Assembly (NCBI GenBank): GCA_016234525.1
Contig: JACRBK010000588.1
Location: 1 to 12,404, forward strand
Direction of reading: 5' to 3'
Length of the DNA: 12,404 bases
Source: Chloroflexota bacterium
GTDB taxonomy: Bacteria; Chloroflexota; Anaerolineae; Aggregatilineales; Aggregatilineaceae
Position 1 is the first letter of the stretch, and each line of letters starts with the position of its first letter. Shown in pieces: positions 1 to 6,838 of this stretch. Both the position numbers and the translations under genes were made by a program. The notes under the pieces are model-generated. The model saw only the letters and a list, made by a program, of their open reading frames with translations. It searched no databases and was not told the DNA's origin.

Positions 1-483
1 GGCTGGTTCACTGGCGACAAACACGCCGCTGCCATAATTCATCCAGCCAAGCAGCAGCGGAATCCCGGTGAAATTGACACCTTTGGGCGAACCGCTGTAG
101 GTGATAGCAAGTGTGATTTTCTGCCCGGTGGTGAGGGGGTCTGCCGGAGTAATGATCAGTTCGCTGTCCTGGCGATCATATTCCACGGCCTGCCCGTCGA
201 GCGTGATCTCGGAAATTTCAGGTCCAGAGAAGTCCAGGTTAAAACTGGTCAGGTCGGCGGTGAGTTCGGCATCTATCGTGACGGTGCCGGAGATTATATT
301 TTGCTCGACATCTACCGCCAGATCGAGCGTGTAATGCTGCACATCATACCCGCCGTTGCCCATCGTGGGAAAATAAGGATCGCCGATGTTGTCGGACCCC
401 GCCTCGCCCGGTCCCTGCGCCTGAACACCCCCTGCAGCCAGCAGAAAAACCAACATCAAGACCACTACTTTTTGCACCCGCAT
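1..483 (-). CDS. Secreted M1-family metallopeptidase, N-terminal part (truncated by window edge)
   Basis: The first 161 residues of a minus-strand gene that continues past the left edge. Residues 1-22 form a signal peptide (basic start, hydrophobic run, VQA cleavage site), so the product is exported. The mature part has GDPYFP at 35-40 and GNGGYDVQHY at 42-51, followed by an all-beta segment with SGTVTIDA and NLDFSG. This is the typical N-terminal beta-saddle domain of M1 aminopeptidases, which trim N-terminal residues using zinc. The segment ends at GVFVASEPA, where family members enter the substrate-anchoring region. The zinc site (HEXXH) and GAMEN motif lie outside the window, so catalysis cannot be verified. 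The ATG at 481-483 is preceded by a strong ribosome site (AAAGGAGAG, 488-496). It lies 47 bases after the PH-like gene on the same strand. Confidence 0.8.
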   Translation of the reverse strand, partial: MRVQKVVVLMLVFLLAAGGVQAQGPGEAGSDNIGDPYFPTMGNGGYDVQHYTLDLAVDVEQNIISGTVTIDAELTADLTSFNLDFSGPEISEITLDGQAVEYDRQDSELIITPADPLTTGQKITLAITYSGSPKGVNFTGIPLLLGWMNYGSGVFVASEPA

Positions 484-513
484 GATACTCTCCTTTGAAT
501 ACGCCACACTCTC

Positions 514-542
514 ATTATACGCGGCAGGCGCTATTCTAGTTC
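514..542 (-). promoter_or_regulatory. Possible internal promoter for the M1 peptidase gene
   Basis: A perfect TATAAT hexamer reads on the minus strand at 519-514, about 31 bases before the peptidase ATG. The position 17 bases upstream (542-537, GAACTA) is a poor -35. The peptidase may therefore have its own start in addition to readthrough from the upstream genes. It is supported by the -10 match alone. Confidence 0.35.
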
Positions 543-1391
543 GTCGTCTTCCAGGTTTTCGTCTTTTTTCTTCTTTTTGCGCTGCCATTCCACCGGGTCT
601 TCGAGCGTGCGGCGTGCGGCCTCGGCCAGCGCTGTGGCGAATTCTTCATGATGATCGACCGCATACGCCAGCGGATCGCCGCTCACCTCAAAACGTACTA
701 ATCCCTCGGCCTGGGGCTGATCCAGCCGCCGGACCGCCGCTACCCTCTGGATCGTATCGAGCGGGATTTTGCGGATCACTTTGGTGCCGTCCAACATGAT
801 CAGATAGAGCGGCATCAGAAAGAGCGAAAGCGGCTCGCCGAGAGTCCAGGTTCCCTGCATATCCTGGGTCGCAGGGTGGGCCAGCGTTGGCCCAAAGTGG
901 ACATAAGGACGGCGGCGGCGGTAAGCCGTGATCATTTCAGGCGGAACCACCAGCTTGATCGCGCGAATGAGGTCTTGCATCTGCGCGCGGTTATAGGTCA
1001 GCCGCACCCACAACCAGCGCCCCTCACTTTCGACATGGAGCCAGAGTTCGTTTTTGAGATAGGCGGCGTGGCTGTAGGTCTTAGGCCGTCCGAACCAACG
1101 CAGTTGTTCCAGCGGAATCACCAGCGGCGCGTCTTTAGGATGGGACACCGAATGAAAAACAATCTCAGTCGGGCCGATGGCGGTGATAAACGGCTGTTTG
1201 CCAGATTTGCGCCCGTTGAGTTCGGTGATTTGAAAATCAGTCCCATAATATGTGGGGCAAAAAATCGGATGTTCCGGCTCAAGCTGGCGGATCAAGCTGC
1301 GTATATAACGCAGGCGGCGGGTTTCGCGCACACCGACGACCACAGCGCCCGCCAGCAGCCCGGCAAAAGTCCCGATCACAACCAGAGACAT
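531..1391 (-). CDS. Membrane-anchored protein with two probable PH-like domains
   Basis: A 286-residue protein that I cannot assign to a named family. Residues 1-21 are a single hydrophobic N-terminal segment, followed at once by basic residues (RETRRLRYIR), which predicts a cytoplasmic body anchored to the membrane. Two stretches, about 66-150 and 182-265, share a beta-rich pattern ending in an amphipathic helix, with IPLEQL in the first and IPLDTI in the second. This resembles tandem bacterial PH/GRAM-like domains, but that is inference from pattern rather than a motif hit. The C-terminus is strongly charged, with five lysines followed by an acidic tail. The ATG is three bases after the transporter's stop codon, with a GAGG ribosome site inside the end of that gene, which suggests translational coupling. 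A role at the inner membrane is likely; the molecular function is unknown. Confidence 0.75.
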   Translation of the reverse strand: MSLVVIGTFAGLLAGAVVVGVRETRRLRYIRSLIRQLEPEHPIFCPTYYGTDFQITELNGRKSGKQPFITAIGPTEIVFHSVSHPKDAPLVIPLEQLRWFGRPKTYSHAAYLKNELWLHVESEGRWLWVRLTYNRAQMQDLIRAIKLVVPPEMITAYRRRRPYVHFGPTLAHPATQDMQGTWTLGEPLSLFLMPLYLIMLDGTKVIRKIPLDTIQRVAAVRRLDQPQAEGLVRFEVSGDPLAYAVDHHEEFATALAEAARRTLEDPVEWQRKKKKKDENLEDDELE

Positions 1392-1394
1392 AGC

Positions 1395-2309
1395 CTACAC
1401 CTCAGCCTGCTCAGGAATAACGACGGCCTGCGGCGGCACTCTGCGTTTGCGCCAGTTGACGACGACGATTCCCCCCAAGATCAACCCGGCTCCGACCACG
1501 ATCTTCCAGTCTACCGTTTCATCAAGGAACAGCGCGCCGAGGGTTACACCGATGGGCGGCATAGCATATGTCACCAGGGTGGTACGTGTCGCGCCCCAGG
1601 CGAAGATCAGACGGTAGAACAAAAAATAGGCGATCACGGTGTTCAGCGTTGCCAGCGTCAGCGCCGCCAAAATCACCTGGAGCGTGAGATCATCAGGGTC
1701 GGGGCGGGGGGCCGCTACCAGGGTGATCAACACCATCGGAATCGCGCCGATGATCAGCGATCCCCCAGCAATCGTCAGCGGCTCGACCTTGCGCAGATAA
1801 CGCCGCAGCGCAATCGCTGAAAAGGCGTAAGCGACCGCAGCGGCCAACACGGCTAACTGCCCGCTGATCGAATTCGGGCTGCTGGAATCTGTGCTGCGGC
1901 TGGCGAGCAGCGCGACCCCTATAAAACCCACGACCAGGCCGGCGGCTTTTTGCGGGGTAATCTTCTCGTCGGGCAGCGCTACATGCGCCAGCGCCAGTGT
2001 AAACAGCGGCACAGTGGCATTCAAGACGGTGGCTAACCCGCTGTCAACTTCCTGTTCGCCCCAGGTAATCAAGGTCCAGGGGATGGCCGTATTAAACAGC
2101 CCGACAAAAACCAGGGCAGCTTGTTCGCGGCGATCAGCCGGCCAGCGGCGTTTAGTCAAGAGCAGGAAAAAGAACATGATCACCGCTGCCACACCGATCC
2201 GCGTTGAAACAAGCGGCAGCGGCCCCAGCCCTTCCACGCCGACCTTGATCAGCAGGAAAGACGCTCCCCAAATTCCACCCAGCGTCCAGAACATCAGCCA
2301 GTTTTTCAC
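1395..2309 (-). CDS. EamA/DMT-family transporter (RhaT-like permease)
   Basis: A 304-residue inner-membrane protein of the drug/metabolite transporter superfamily. It has the family's usual length and about ten hydrophobic segments arranged as two EamA repeats (about 1-136 and 150-288). Diagnostic stretches include WGASFLLIKVG near the N-terminus, LNATVPLFTLALAH and FIGVALL at the end of repeat one, and LNTVIAYFLFY, LVTYAMPPIGVTLGALFLDE and GAGLILGGIVVVN in repeat two. Such proteins usually export amino acids or other small metabolites; the substrate cannot be told from sequence. The start is GTG (2309-2307) with a weak AGGA ribosome site about eight bases upstream, and no better in-frame start was seen. 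An intrinsic terminator lies immediately upstream, so expression may depend on readthrough. It is the first gene of a tight minus-strand run with the PH-like protein and the M1 peptidase. Confidence 0.92.
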   Translation of the reverse strand: MKNWLMFWTLGGIWGASFLLIKVGVEGLGPLPLVSTRIGVAAVIMFFFLLLTKRRWPADRREQAALVFVGLFNTAIPWTLITWGEQEVDSGLATVLNATVPLFTLALAHVALPDEKITPQKAAGLVVGFIGVALLASRSTDSSSPNSISGQLAVLAAAVAYAFSAIALRRYLRKVEPLTIAGGSLIIGAIPMVLITLVAAPRPDPDDLTLQVILAALTLATLNTVIAYFLFYRLIFAWGATRTTLVTYAMPPIGVTLGALFLDETVDWKIVVGAGLILGGIVVVNWRKRRVPPQAVVIPEQAEV

Positions 2310-2324
2310 GAGATTATCCTATTC

Positions 2325-2361
2325 AAAAAAAATAACGCCCTGCCCGCTGGGGCAGCGCGTT
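2325..2361 (-). terminator. Intrinsic terminator of the Nfu-like gene
   Basis: On the minus strand a 12-bp stem with one mismatch (2361-2350 pairing with 2345-2334) and a four-base loop is followed by A and then eight consecutive T residues (2332-2325). It begins 25 bases after the Nfu-like stop codon. The T-tract finishes only 15 bases before the EamA GTG start, so it also sits in the leader of the downstream run. Confidence 0.88.
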
Positions 2362-2386
2362 CGAACTCTCTGCGGTACGGCCCCAG

Positions 2387-2656
2387 TTAGTTGGACGAGG
2401 CCGCTTCTACCACGATGTCGGGGAAGAATTGGCGCACCGTCCCGGCGATCCAGCCATGCAGCGTATTGAGCGACAGCGGGCAGCCTTCGCACGCGCCGCC
2501 TAACTCTACGCGGGCCACTTTGCCGTCGAACGAAACCAGCCGGCACGATCCCCGATGATAATATTCGATGTACGACGACAGATTTTCGATCAAATTACGC
2601 AGCCGTTCCTCTACCGGGGCATCACTGTTTTCCCCATTGGTCACGTTTTGAGCCAT
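2387..2656 (-). CDS. NifU C-terminal-domain (Nfu-like) iron-sulfur protein
   Basis: An 89-residue stand-alone NifU-C domain. The CxxC pair of Nfu proteins is seen at C56-EG-C59 in GGACEGCPLSLNTL, followed by the usual helix and an FPDIVVE strand matching the family ending (vPEV-V). In this family two subunits share a 4Fe-4S cluster through the two CxxC motifs and deliver it to apoproteins in the cytoplasm. The usual DGGD element ahead of the core strand is not present; the region reads YYHRGSCRLVSFDG and adds Cys38, so this is a divergent member. I chose the ATG at 2654-2656 (AAGGAG about 12 bases upstream, plus a GAGAG run nearer); an in-frame TTG at 2686 would add ten residues and is less likely. 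It is transcribed alone: divergent neighbour upstream, terminator downstream. Confidence 0.85.
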   Translation of the reverse strand: MAQNVTNGENSDAPVEERLRNLIENLSSYIEYYHRGSCRLVSFDGKVARVELGGACEGCPLSLNTLHGWIAGTVRQFFPDIVVEAASSN

Positions 2657-2703
2657 GTAACTCTCTCGCTCCTTAACGACCCTCAAAATTTGAATCTCAC
2701 TAA

Positions 2704-2733
2704 ATCTTAACAGGACTCAGGCGGTCCGCACAA
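2704..2733 (-). promoter_or_regulatory. Predicted promoter for the Nfu-like gene
   Basis: On the minus strand TTGTGC (2733-2728), an 18-base spacer and TAAGAT (2709-2704) form a plausible sigma-70-type promoter 48 bases before the ATG. Both hexamers are imperfect. Confidence 0.35.
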
Positions 2734-2792
2734 TAATCTGATGGTTCCCCATTTTTCTAAACGCTCGATCTGGACTACACTGGAATTATCCC

Positions 2793-2820
2793 TTGCGCGT
2801 GCGGCAAAGCGGGTTAAGAT
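2793..2820 (+). promoter_or_regulatory. Predicted promoter for the small membrane-protein operon
   Basis: TTGCGC (2793-2798), a 16-base spacer and TAAGAT (2815-2820) precede the ribosome site AAGGAG (2834-2839) of the next gene. The same -10 hexamer is used by the predicted divergent promoter. The hexamers are imperfect and the call is tentative. Confidence 0.35.
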
Positions 2821-2846
2821 CGCAGGTGTAACTAAGGAGTGATGGT

Positions 2847-3185
2847 ATGGGCGTGATCTTCCTCTTCTTCTTTGCGGTCACACTGTTTGTCCTCTATATT
2901 GCGATCCGCCGCTCGTGGGGGGATCGGCTCACGACAAGCGGAACCGGCGTTATTTTGAGCGTGGTGTTTGTTGTGCTTTACGCGCTCACCTATGAGGATA
3001 CCTCAGTAGGCCAGGCCGTCTTTTCAGGGGTCGTGGCCGGGTTAGGTTTTTCACTTGCGGTGATCATCATCGCAAACTTTTTCCGGGCGAACCAACCGTC
3101 CGCAGACATCAAGTTGGTTTCACATACGCAGCAGGAGGCGACTCAAGATGGACAGCGACATGATCATCGTCAAACGCCAGAGTAA
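2847..3185 (+). CDS. Small three-helix integral membrane protein
   Basis: A 112-residue protein I do not recognise. It has three hydrophobic segments (about 2-20, 32-48 and 53-78) joined by short polar loops, and a hydrophilic tail of about 34 residues rich in Q, H and D. The ATG is seven bases after a strong AAGGAG ribosome site. Its last 38 bases overlap the start of the PH-domain gene in another frame, so the tail sequence is partly constrained by the overlapping ribosome site and start. The overlap and shared strand indicate one operon with coupled translation. A partner or anchor role for the PH-domain protein is possible but is inference only. Confidence 0.75.
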   Translation: MGVIFLFFFAVTLFVLYIAIRRSWGDRLTTSGTGVILSVVFVVLYALTYEDTSVGQAVFSGVVAGLGFSLAVIIIANFFRANQPSADIKLVSHTQQEATQDGQRHDHRQTPE

Positions 3186-3540
3186 ACGACGTCCGCAGTT
3201 CTGGTTTAAAGCGATCTTCTCTCTGGGTATCTGGACCCTGTGGTGGCGCGGCGACTATCTGGCCCTGACCAAACGTGCTATTGTGCGGCGCACGGGCGTG
3301 TTTAGCAAACAAGAGCGGGCCGTTCCGCTGAACCAGGTGCAGGACATTTCGATTGATTACGGGCTTATCCGGCGGATATTGGGACATGGTGACATTCGGA
3401 TCGAGACGGCTGGCTCATCTGGAACCGAAATCATCATGAAAAATATCGACAAGCCCGAAGAATTTCGTTCGATGGTTTTTAAACAAATTGACGAGTTCTT
3501 CGACGAAACCCAGCAGTCAGACAAATCCAAGAACGAATAA
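3148..3540 (+). CDS. Bacterial PH-domain (bPH2/DUF304, YdbT-like) membrane protein
   Basis: A 130-residue protein with one hydrophobic segment (about 18-34, FWFKAIFSLGIWTLWW) followed by a bacterial PH domain (about 36-118). The bPH2/DUF304 signature is clear: YLALTKRAIVRRTGVFSK, then VPLNQVQDISID, then RRILGHGDIRIETAGSSG. The segment ends in a helix (KPEEFRSMVFKQIDEFF). Members of this family are usually membrane-associated and their precise function is mostly unknown. The ATG is nine bases after AGGAGG (3133-3138), which lies inside the upstream gene. It is a minimal single-domain form with a charged C-terminal tail. A strong terminator follows, so the operon is the two small genes only. 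Confidence 0.88.
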   Translation: MDSDMIIVKRQSKRRPQFWFKAIFSLGIWTLWWRGDYLALTKRAIVRRTGVFSKQERAVPLNQVQDISIDYGLIRRILGHGDIRIETAGSSGTEIIMKNIDKPEEFRSMVFKQIDEFFDETQQSDKSKNE

Positions 3541-3562
3541 CCATTACGCTGCTCGGCTGAAT

Positions 3563-3630
3563 ACGCCCGCCCGTGCCGCCGCTGAACCGTCAACAGGACG
3601 TAGGGCGGCGGCATAGCGGGCGTTTGTTTT
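3563..3630 (+). terminator. Long-stem intrinsic terminator after the PH-domain operon
   Basis: An 8-bp outer stem (3563-3570 with 3616-3623) and a 10-bp inner stem (3573-3582 with 3605-3614, one G-T pair) are separated by a small internal bulge and close a loop of about 22 bases. The plus-strand T-rich run TTTGTTTT (3623-3630) follows directly. It starts 22 bases after the PH-domain stop codon. Confidence 0.8.
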
Positions 3631-3634
3631 GCAG

Positions 3635-3643
3635 TGTTACAAT
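3635..3643 (+). promoter_or_regulatory. Possible extended -10 promoter upstream of the PBP gene
   Basis: TGTTACAAT matches an extended -10 element (TGnTACAAT), and a TGGTACAAT occurs in front of the gene ending at 10609. No good -35 is seen. A start here would place the whole inverted heptad array in the 5' leader of the PBP mRNA. Confidence 0.35.
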
Positions 3644-3674
3644 AGATTCAGTCAACACGTACTCGTTAGCATAG

Positions 3675-3777
3675 AGTTAACAGTTGTCAGTTAACAGTGA
3701 TCAGTTATTGACCATCGTCCTATTGAGCGATCACGATAAACTGTAAACTGTAGACTATGAACTGATCACTGCAAACT
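3675..3777. repeat. Inverted pair of degenerate heptanucleotide arrays (consensus AGTTAnC)
   Basis: The left array reads in 7-base steps on the plus strand: AGTTAAC (3675), AGTTGTC (3682), AGTTAAC (3689), AGTGATC (3696), AGTTATT (3703). The right array reads in the same 7-base steps on the minus strand across 3777-3736: AGTTTGC, AGTGATC, AGTTCAT, AGTCTAC, AGTTTAC, AGTTTAT. The spacer is 26 bases (3710-3735). The two arrays share a perfect 12-base inverted repeat, CAGTGATCAGTT at 3695-3706 and its complement at 3760-3771. The element is non-coding, lower in GC than the flanking genes, and ends 20 bases before the PBP start. It resembles dispersed heptanucleotide repeats of the STRR type described in cyanobacteria, or a small palindromic mobile repeat; a regulator-binding array is the alternative. 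Confidence 0.75.
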
Positions 3778-3796
3778 AAAGGCCGGAGCCGAAACC

Positions 3797-6700
3797 ATGA
3801 GTTATCCGCCGAACTATCCTCCCCAACCCCCCCCGAAGAGAAAACGCCCGGCGCGCCGCCGTCCCCCGACGCCGCCTCAAGAGCAGCCGCGTGTACCGAA
3901 CCAACCGCTGCTCGATTATTCTACGCCGGGGCAGTCTGCCGCGCCTTACGATCCCCACTATGGACAGCCGCCGCGCCGCCGTCGCCGCCGCAGTGGGGTA
4001 CAGATCGGGCCGGGCTGTATTTTAGGCTGTATCGCGGTGGTGGGAGTTGTCGTCCTGGGGTTTCTGATCACCTCTTTCGTGATTTACGACTACTACAGCG
4101 GCAAACTCGAAGACGAGGTAGACCGGATCAAAAATCTGGAAAACTACCAATCGTTTGAAACTACCGTCATTTTTGACCGGAATGGAAATGAACTGTACGA
4201 GGTGTTGGGCGAAGGCCGCCGCACCCGTATTCCGCTGGAACAAATTCCGCAGCACTTGATTAATGCGACCATCTCGGTAGAAGACGATACCTTTTACGAA
4301 AACCGGGGGATCGATATCCCCAGTATCGCGCGCGCGGGCTGGCAGTATGTTCGTTATGGTTATATCGTGTCGGGCGGCAGCACGATCACACAGCAGTTGA
4401 TCCGAAATGTGCTGTTCACCCAAGAATATCGTAACCAGCAGTCCGTGAACCGCAAGCTGGACGAGGCGCTGCTGGCGGTCATTTTGACGCAGCGTATGAG
4501 CAAAGACGAGATTCTCGAACTCTACTTGAACGAAATCTATTACGGCAATCTCGCCTATGGTATCGAAGCGGCCTCACAGACGTTTTTCGGCAAACCCGCT
4601 GCACAGTTGACGCTGGGCGAGGCGGCTTTGTTAGCTGGTCTGCCCCAGGCTCCCGCCAATCTCGACCCGCTCAATCCCGATCCGGAGATTCAGCGACAGG
4701 TGATGGAACGCCGCAAACTGGTGCTGGACCTGATGGTCAAAGAAGGGCATATCACACGGGCGGAAGCCAACGCCGCTTTTGCCGAACCGCTGATCTTTGT
4801 CAGCCCGGACATTCAGCTTGAATCCGCGCCGCATCTGGTCGTGTATGCGCAGGATGAACTGGAAAACCTGTTAGTGCAGCAGTTGGCGCAGTCCGAAGAA
4901 GACATTCGCCTGTTGATCGCGCGTGGTGGACTGCGCGTGTATACCAGCGTCAATATGGATTACCAACGCCTCGCCGAAAGTGTGGCCCGGCAGCAGGTGG
5001 CAGGGTTGAAGGCCCCGCATAACATGAATAACGCTGCTGTTGTCGTTGTGCGCCCTGACACGGGCGAAATTTTGGCGATGGTGGGCAGCGTGGATTACTC
5101 TGACGAATCGATTGACGGTAACGTGAATGTGACGATTGCCGCCCGGCAGCCCGGCAGTTCGATCAAACCGTTCACTTATGCTGCCGCAATGGAACAAGGT
5201 CTGACGGCGGCGAGTATCATCTGGGACACCGAGGCACGCAGAGGTACGCCGGGGCAGGAATATCGCCCGGTGAACTACGACGGCAGTTTTCATGGCCCGG
5301 TGCGGGTGCGCGAAGCGTTAGCCAATTCGTATAACATTCCCGCCGTGAAAACGTTGGAGCAGGTGGGCGTAGAATATTTGTTGTGGATGATGAACCGTGT
5401 CGGCGTCACCAGCCTGAGCAGTGATGCGTCCCAGTACGGACTGGCGCTGACGTTGGGCGGCGGCGAAGTCACCCCGCTGGAACTGACCACCGCTTATTCG
5501 GTGTTTGCGAACGGTGGGGTTTACGTGCCGAACACCTCGATCATTTGTGTCACCAATTCCAGCGGCGAGATCATCTACGAATATGAGGGACGCTGCCCCG
5601 ACAGCGCGCAGCTCACCGACAAATCGATCAGCGTGGCGGCGCAGGGACAATCCGCGCTTGATCCGCGCATCGCGTTTGTGATCAGCAGCATCCTATCCGA
5701 CAACAGCGCCCGGTCCTATGCGATGGGGGCTAACAGTCCACTTTATACCCCCGGCATCCCCACATCGGTGAAGACCGGCACGACCAATGATTACAAAGAT
5801 AACTGGACGGTCGGGTATACACGCAATATCGCGGTGGGCGTGTGGGCGGGCAATACCGATAATACCGCCATGGTCAATATCTCCGGCCTGGATGGGGCCG
5901 CGCCGATCTGGAATCAGGTCATGAACGGCATTTATGGTGATCCGGCCCTGCTGGATTCGTTGGGATCGCGTCTGCCGGATGATGCTCATCTGCAAGCGCC
6001 CGGTGGGGTGTATGCCCGTCAAATCTGCAATGCCTCGCGCGGGGCATTCGTGGACCCGGCGGCGACATGCAGCCCTGGCATTACCGAATGGTTCCTCGAC
6101 AGCCCAGCAGCGATCCCTGATACCAGCGGAAATCTGGTCCCGGTGGCTCCGACTCAGGTTCCGCCCGTGTCGGCGAATGGTCCTCAGATCAGTGACGTGG
6201 AACCGGGTATCGTGCGCACCTATGTGTATCCGATCCCGCCGGACCTGGCGAACGCTATCGCCGCTGCTGATACATCGAGCCGCACTGTTCCGCCGCGTTA
6301 CTGCCTGGTCCCGGTTGAGGTTGCCGGGCAGCTTCCCGGCGTGCAAGACCTGTGGTTTATTGTGCCACCGCCTATCCCTGAAGATGATTATTTTGCGCGA
6401 CAGTGGGCGCAGGCCAACAACGTCGCCATTTTGCCCCAGTTTGCCTGCAACGAGCAGATGCTCACCGCGCAGCCAATGACGAGCAGCGGGAGTATTCCGG
6501 CGGGCGTGACCGCCTATATTTCGTCGCCTACGCCAGGGCAGACAGTTGCGGCAGGGTCACAGCTAGACGTCTTCGGCACGGCGCTCTGGTCTCCTGGTCA
6601 GGCCCAGTTCTACAAGATCGAGATTCGGGGTGGGCCGTTTGCTGATTGGACGACGTTGGGCGATGTCAACAGTTGGCCGTATAACAGTGGTGTAGATAAC

Positions 6701-6823
6701 GGGATGCTGACCTCGCTGATGGGCGGGGTGCTGTCGCCGGGCAGTTATGTGCTGCAACTGGTCATCGTTGCGCCTGACGGGAATGTTCTGACCACACAGC
6801 AAACCCCGTTTAACGTTGGTTAG
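3797..6823 (+). CDS. Class A penicillin-binding protein (bifunctional transglycosylase/transpeptidase, PBP1A type)
   Basis: This 1008-residue protein polymerises glycan strands from lipid II and cross-links their peptides on the outer face of the cytoplasmic membrane. Order: cytoplasmic Pro/Arg-rich tail (1-66), one membrane segment (about 73-96), GT51 transglycosylase (about 115-330), transpeptidase (about 405-710), long C-terminal extension. GT51 motifs are EDDTFYENRGID with catalytic Glu162 (the usual His is Asn169), GGSTITQQLIRN, and ILELYLNEIYYG with Glu241. The transpeptidase has SSIK (nucleophile Ser454), SYN (511-513) and KTGTT (659-663), so both activities look intact. The extension carries three cysteine pairs by position (584/600, 744/758, 836/884) and ends in an Ig-like beta domain (about 906-1008). 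It is longer than most PBP1A proteins. A GGAG site lies eight bases before the ATG. The ankyrin gene follows after 15 bases. Confidence 0.96.
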   Translation: MSYPPNYPPQPPPKRKRPARRRPPTPPQEQPRVPNQPLLDYSTPGQSAAPYDPHYGQPPRRRRRRSGVQIGPGCILGCIAVVGVVVLGFLITSFVIYDYYSGKLEDEVDRIKNLENYQSFETTVIFDRNGNELYEVLGEGRRTRIPLEQIPQHLINATISVEDDTFYENRGIDIPSIARAGWQYVRYGYIVSGGSTITQQLIRNVLFTQEYRNQQSVNRKLDEALLAVILTQRMSKDEILELYLNEIYYGNLAYGIEAASQTFFGKPAAQLTLGEAALLAGLPQAPANLDPLNPDPEIQRQVMERRKLVLDLMVKEGHITRAEANAAFAEPLIFVSPDIQLESAPHLVVYAQDELENLLVQQLAQSEEDIRLLIARGGLRVYTSVNMDYQRLAESVARQQVAGLKAPHNMNNAAVVVVRPDTGEILAMVGSVDYSDESIDGNVNVTIAARQPGSSIKPFTYAAAMEQGLTAASIIWDTEARRGTPGQEYRPVNYDGSFHGPVRVREALANSYNIPAVKTLEQVGVEYLLWMMNRVGVTSLSSDASQYGLALTLGGGEVTPLELTTAYSVFANGGVYVPNTSIICVTNSSGEIIYEYEGRCPDSAQLTDKSISVAAQGQSALDPRIAFVISSILSDNSARSYAMGANSPLYTPGIPTSVKTGTTNDYKDNWTVGYTRNIAVGVWAGNTDNTAMVNISGLDGAAPIWNQVMNGIYGDPALLDSLGSRLPDDAHLQAPGGVYARQICNASRGAFVDPAATCSPGITEWFLDSPAAIPDTSGNLVPVAPTQVPPVSANGPQISDVEPGIVRTYVYPIPPDLANAIAAADTSSRTVPPRYCLVPVEVAGQLPGVQDLWFIVPPPIPEDDYFARQWAQANNVAILPQFACNEQMLTAQPMTSSGSIPAGVTAYISSPTPGQTVAAGSQLDVFGTALWSPGQAQFYKIEIRGGPFADWTTLGDVNSWPYNSGVDNGMLTSLMGGVLSPGSYVLQLVIVAPDGNVLTTQQTPFNVG

Positions 6824-6838
6824 AGGGAGGGAGATTCT

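Noticed and set aside
876..1820. Long plus-strand open frame (314 residues) antisense to the PH-like and EamA genes
   Set aside because: It spans the antiparallel strand of two well-supported genes, has low-complexity Q/R/H/D-rich composition and no recognisable domain; it is a shadow frame.
2306..2324. GATAAT just before the EamA GTG as a possible -10 for a leaderless transcript
   Set aside because: It ends only three bases before the GTG, which would put the transcription start inside the coding region.
3563..3777. The terminator stem and the heptad arrays as one mobile element
   Set aside because: The GC-rich stem has a normal terminator layout for the preceding gene and shares no sequence with the heptads; no target-site duplication or transposase is visible.
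5934..6479. Plus-strand 181-residue frame inside the PBP gene
   Set aside because: Arg/Trp/Cys-rich composition typical of an out-of-frame reading of GC-rich coding DNA; the main frame is continuous through the region.
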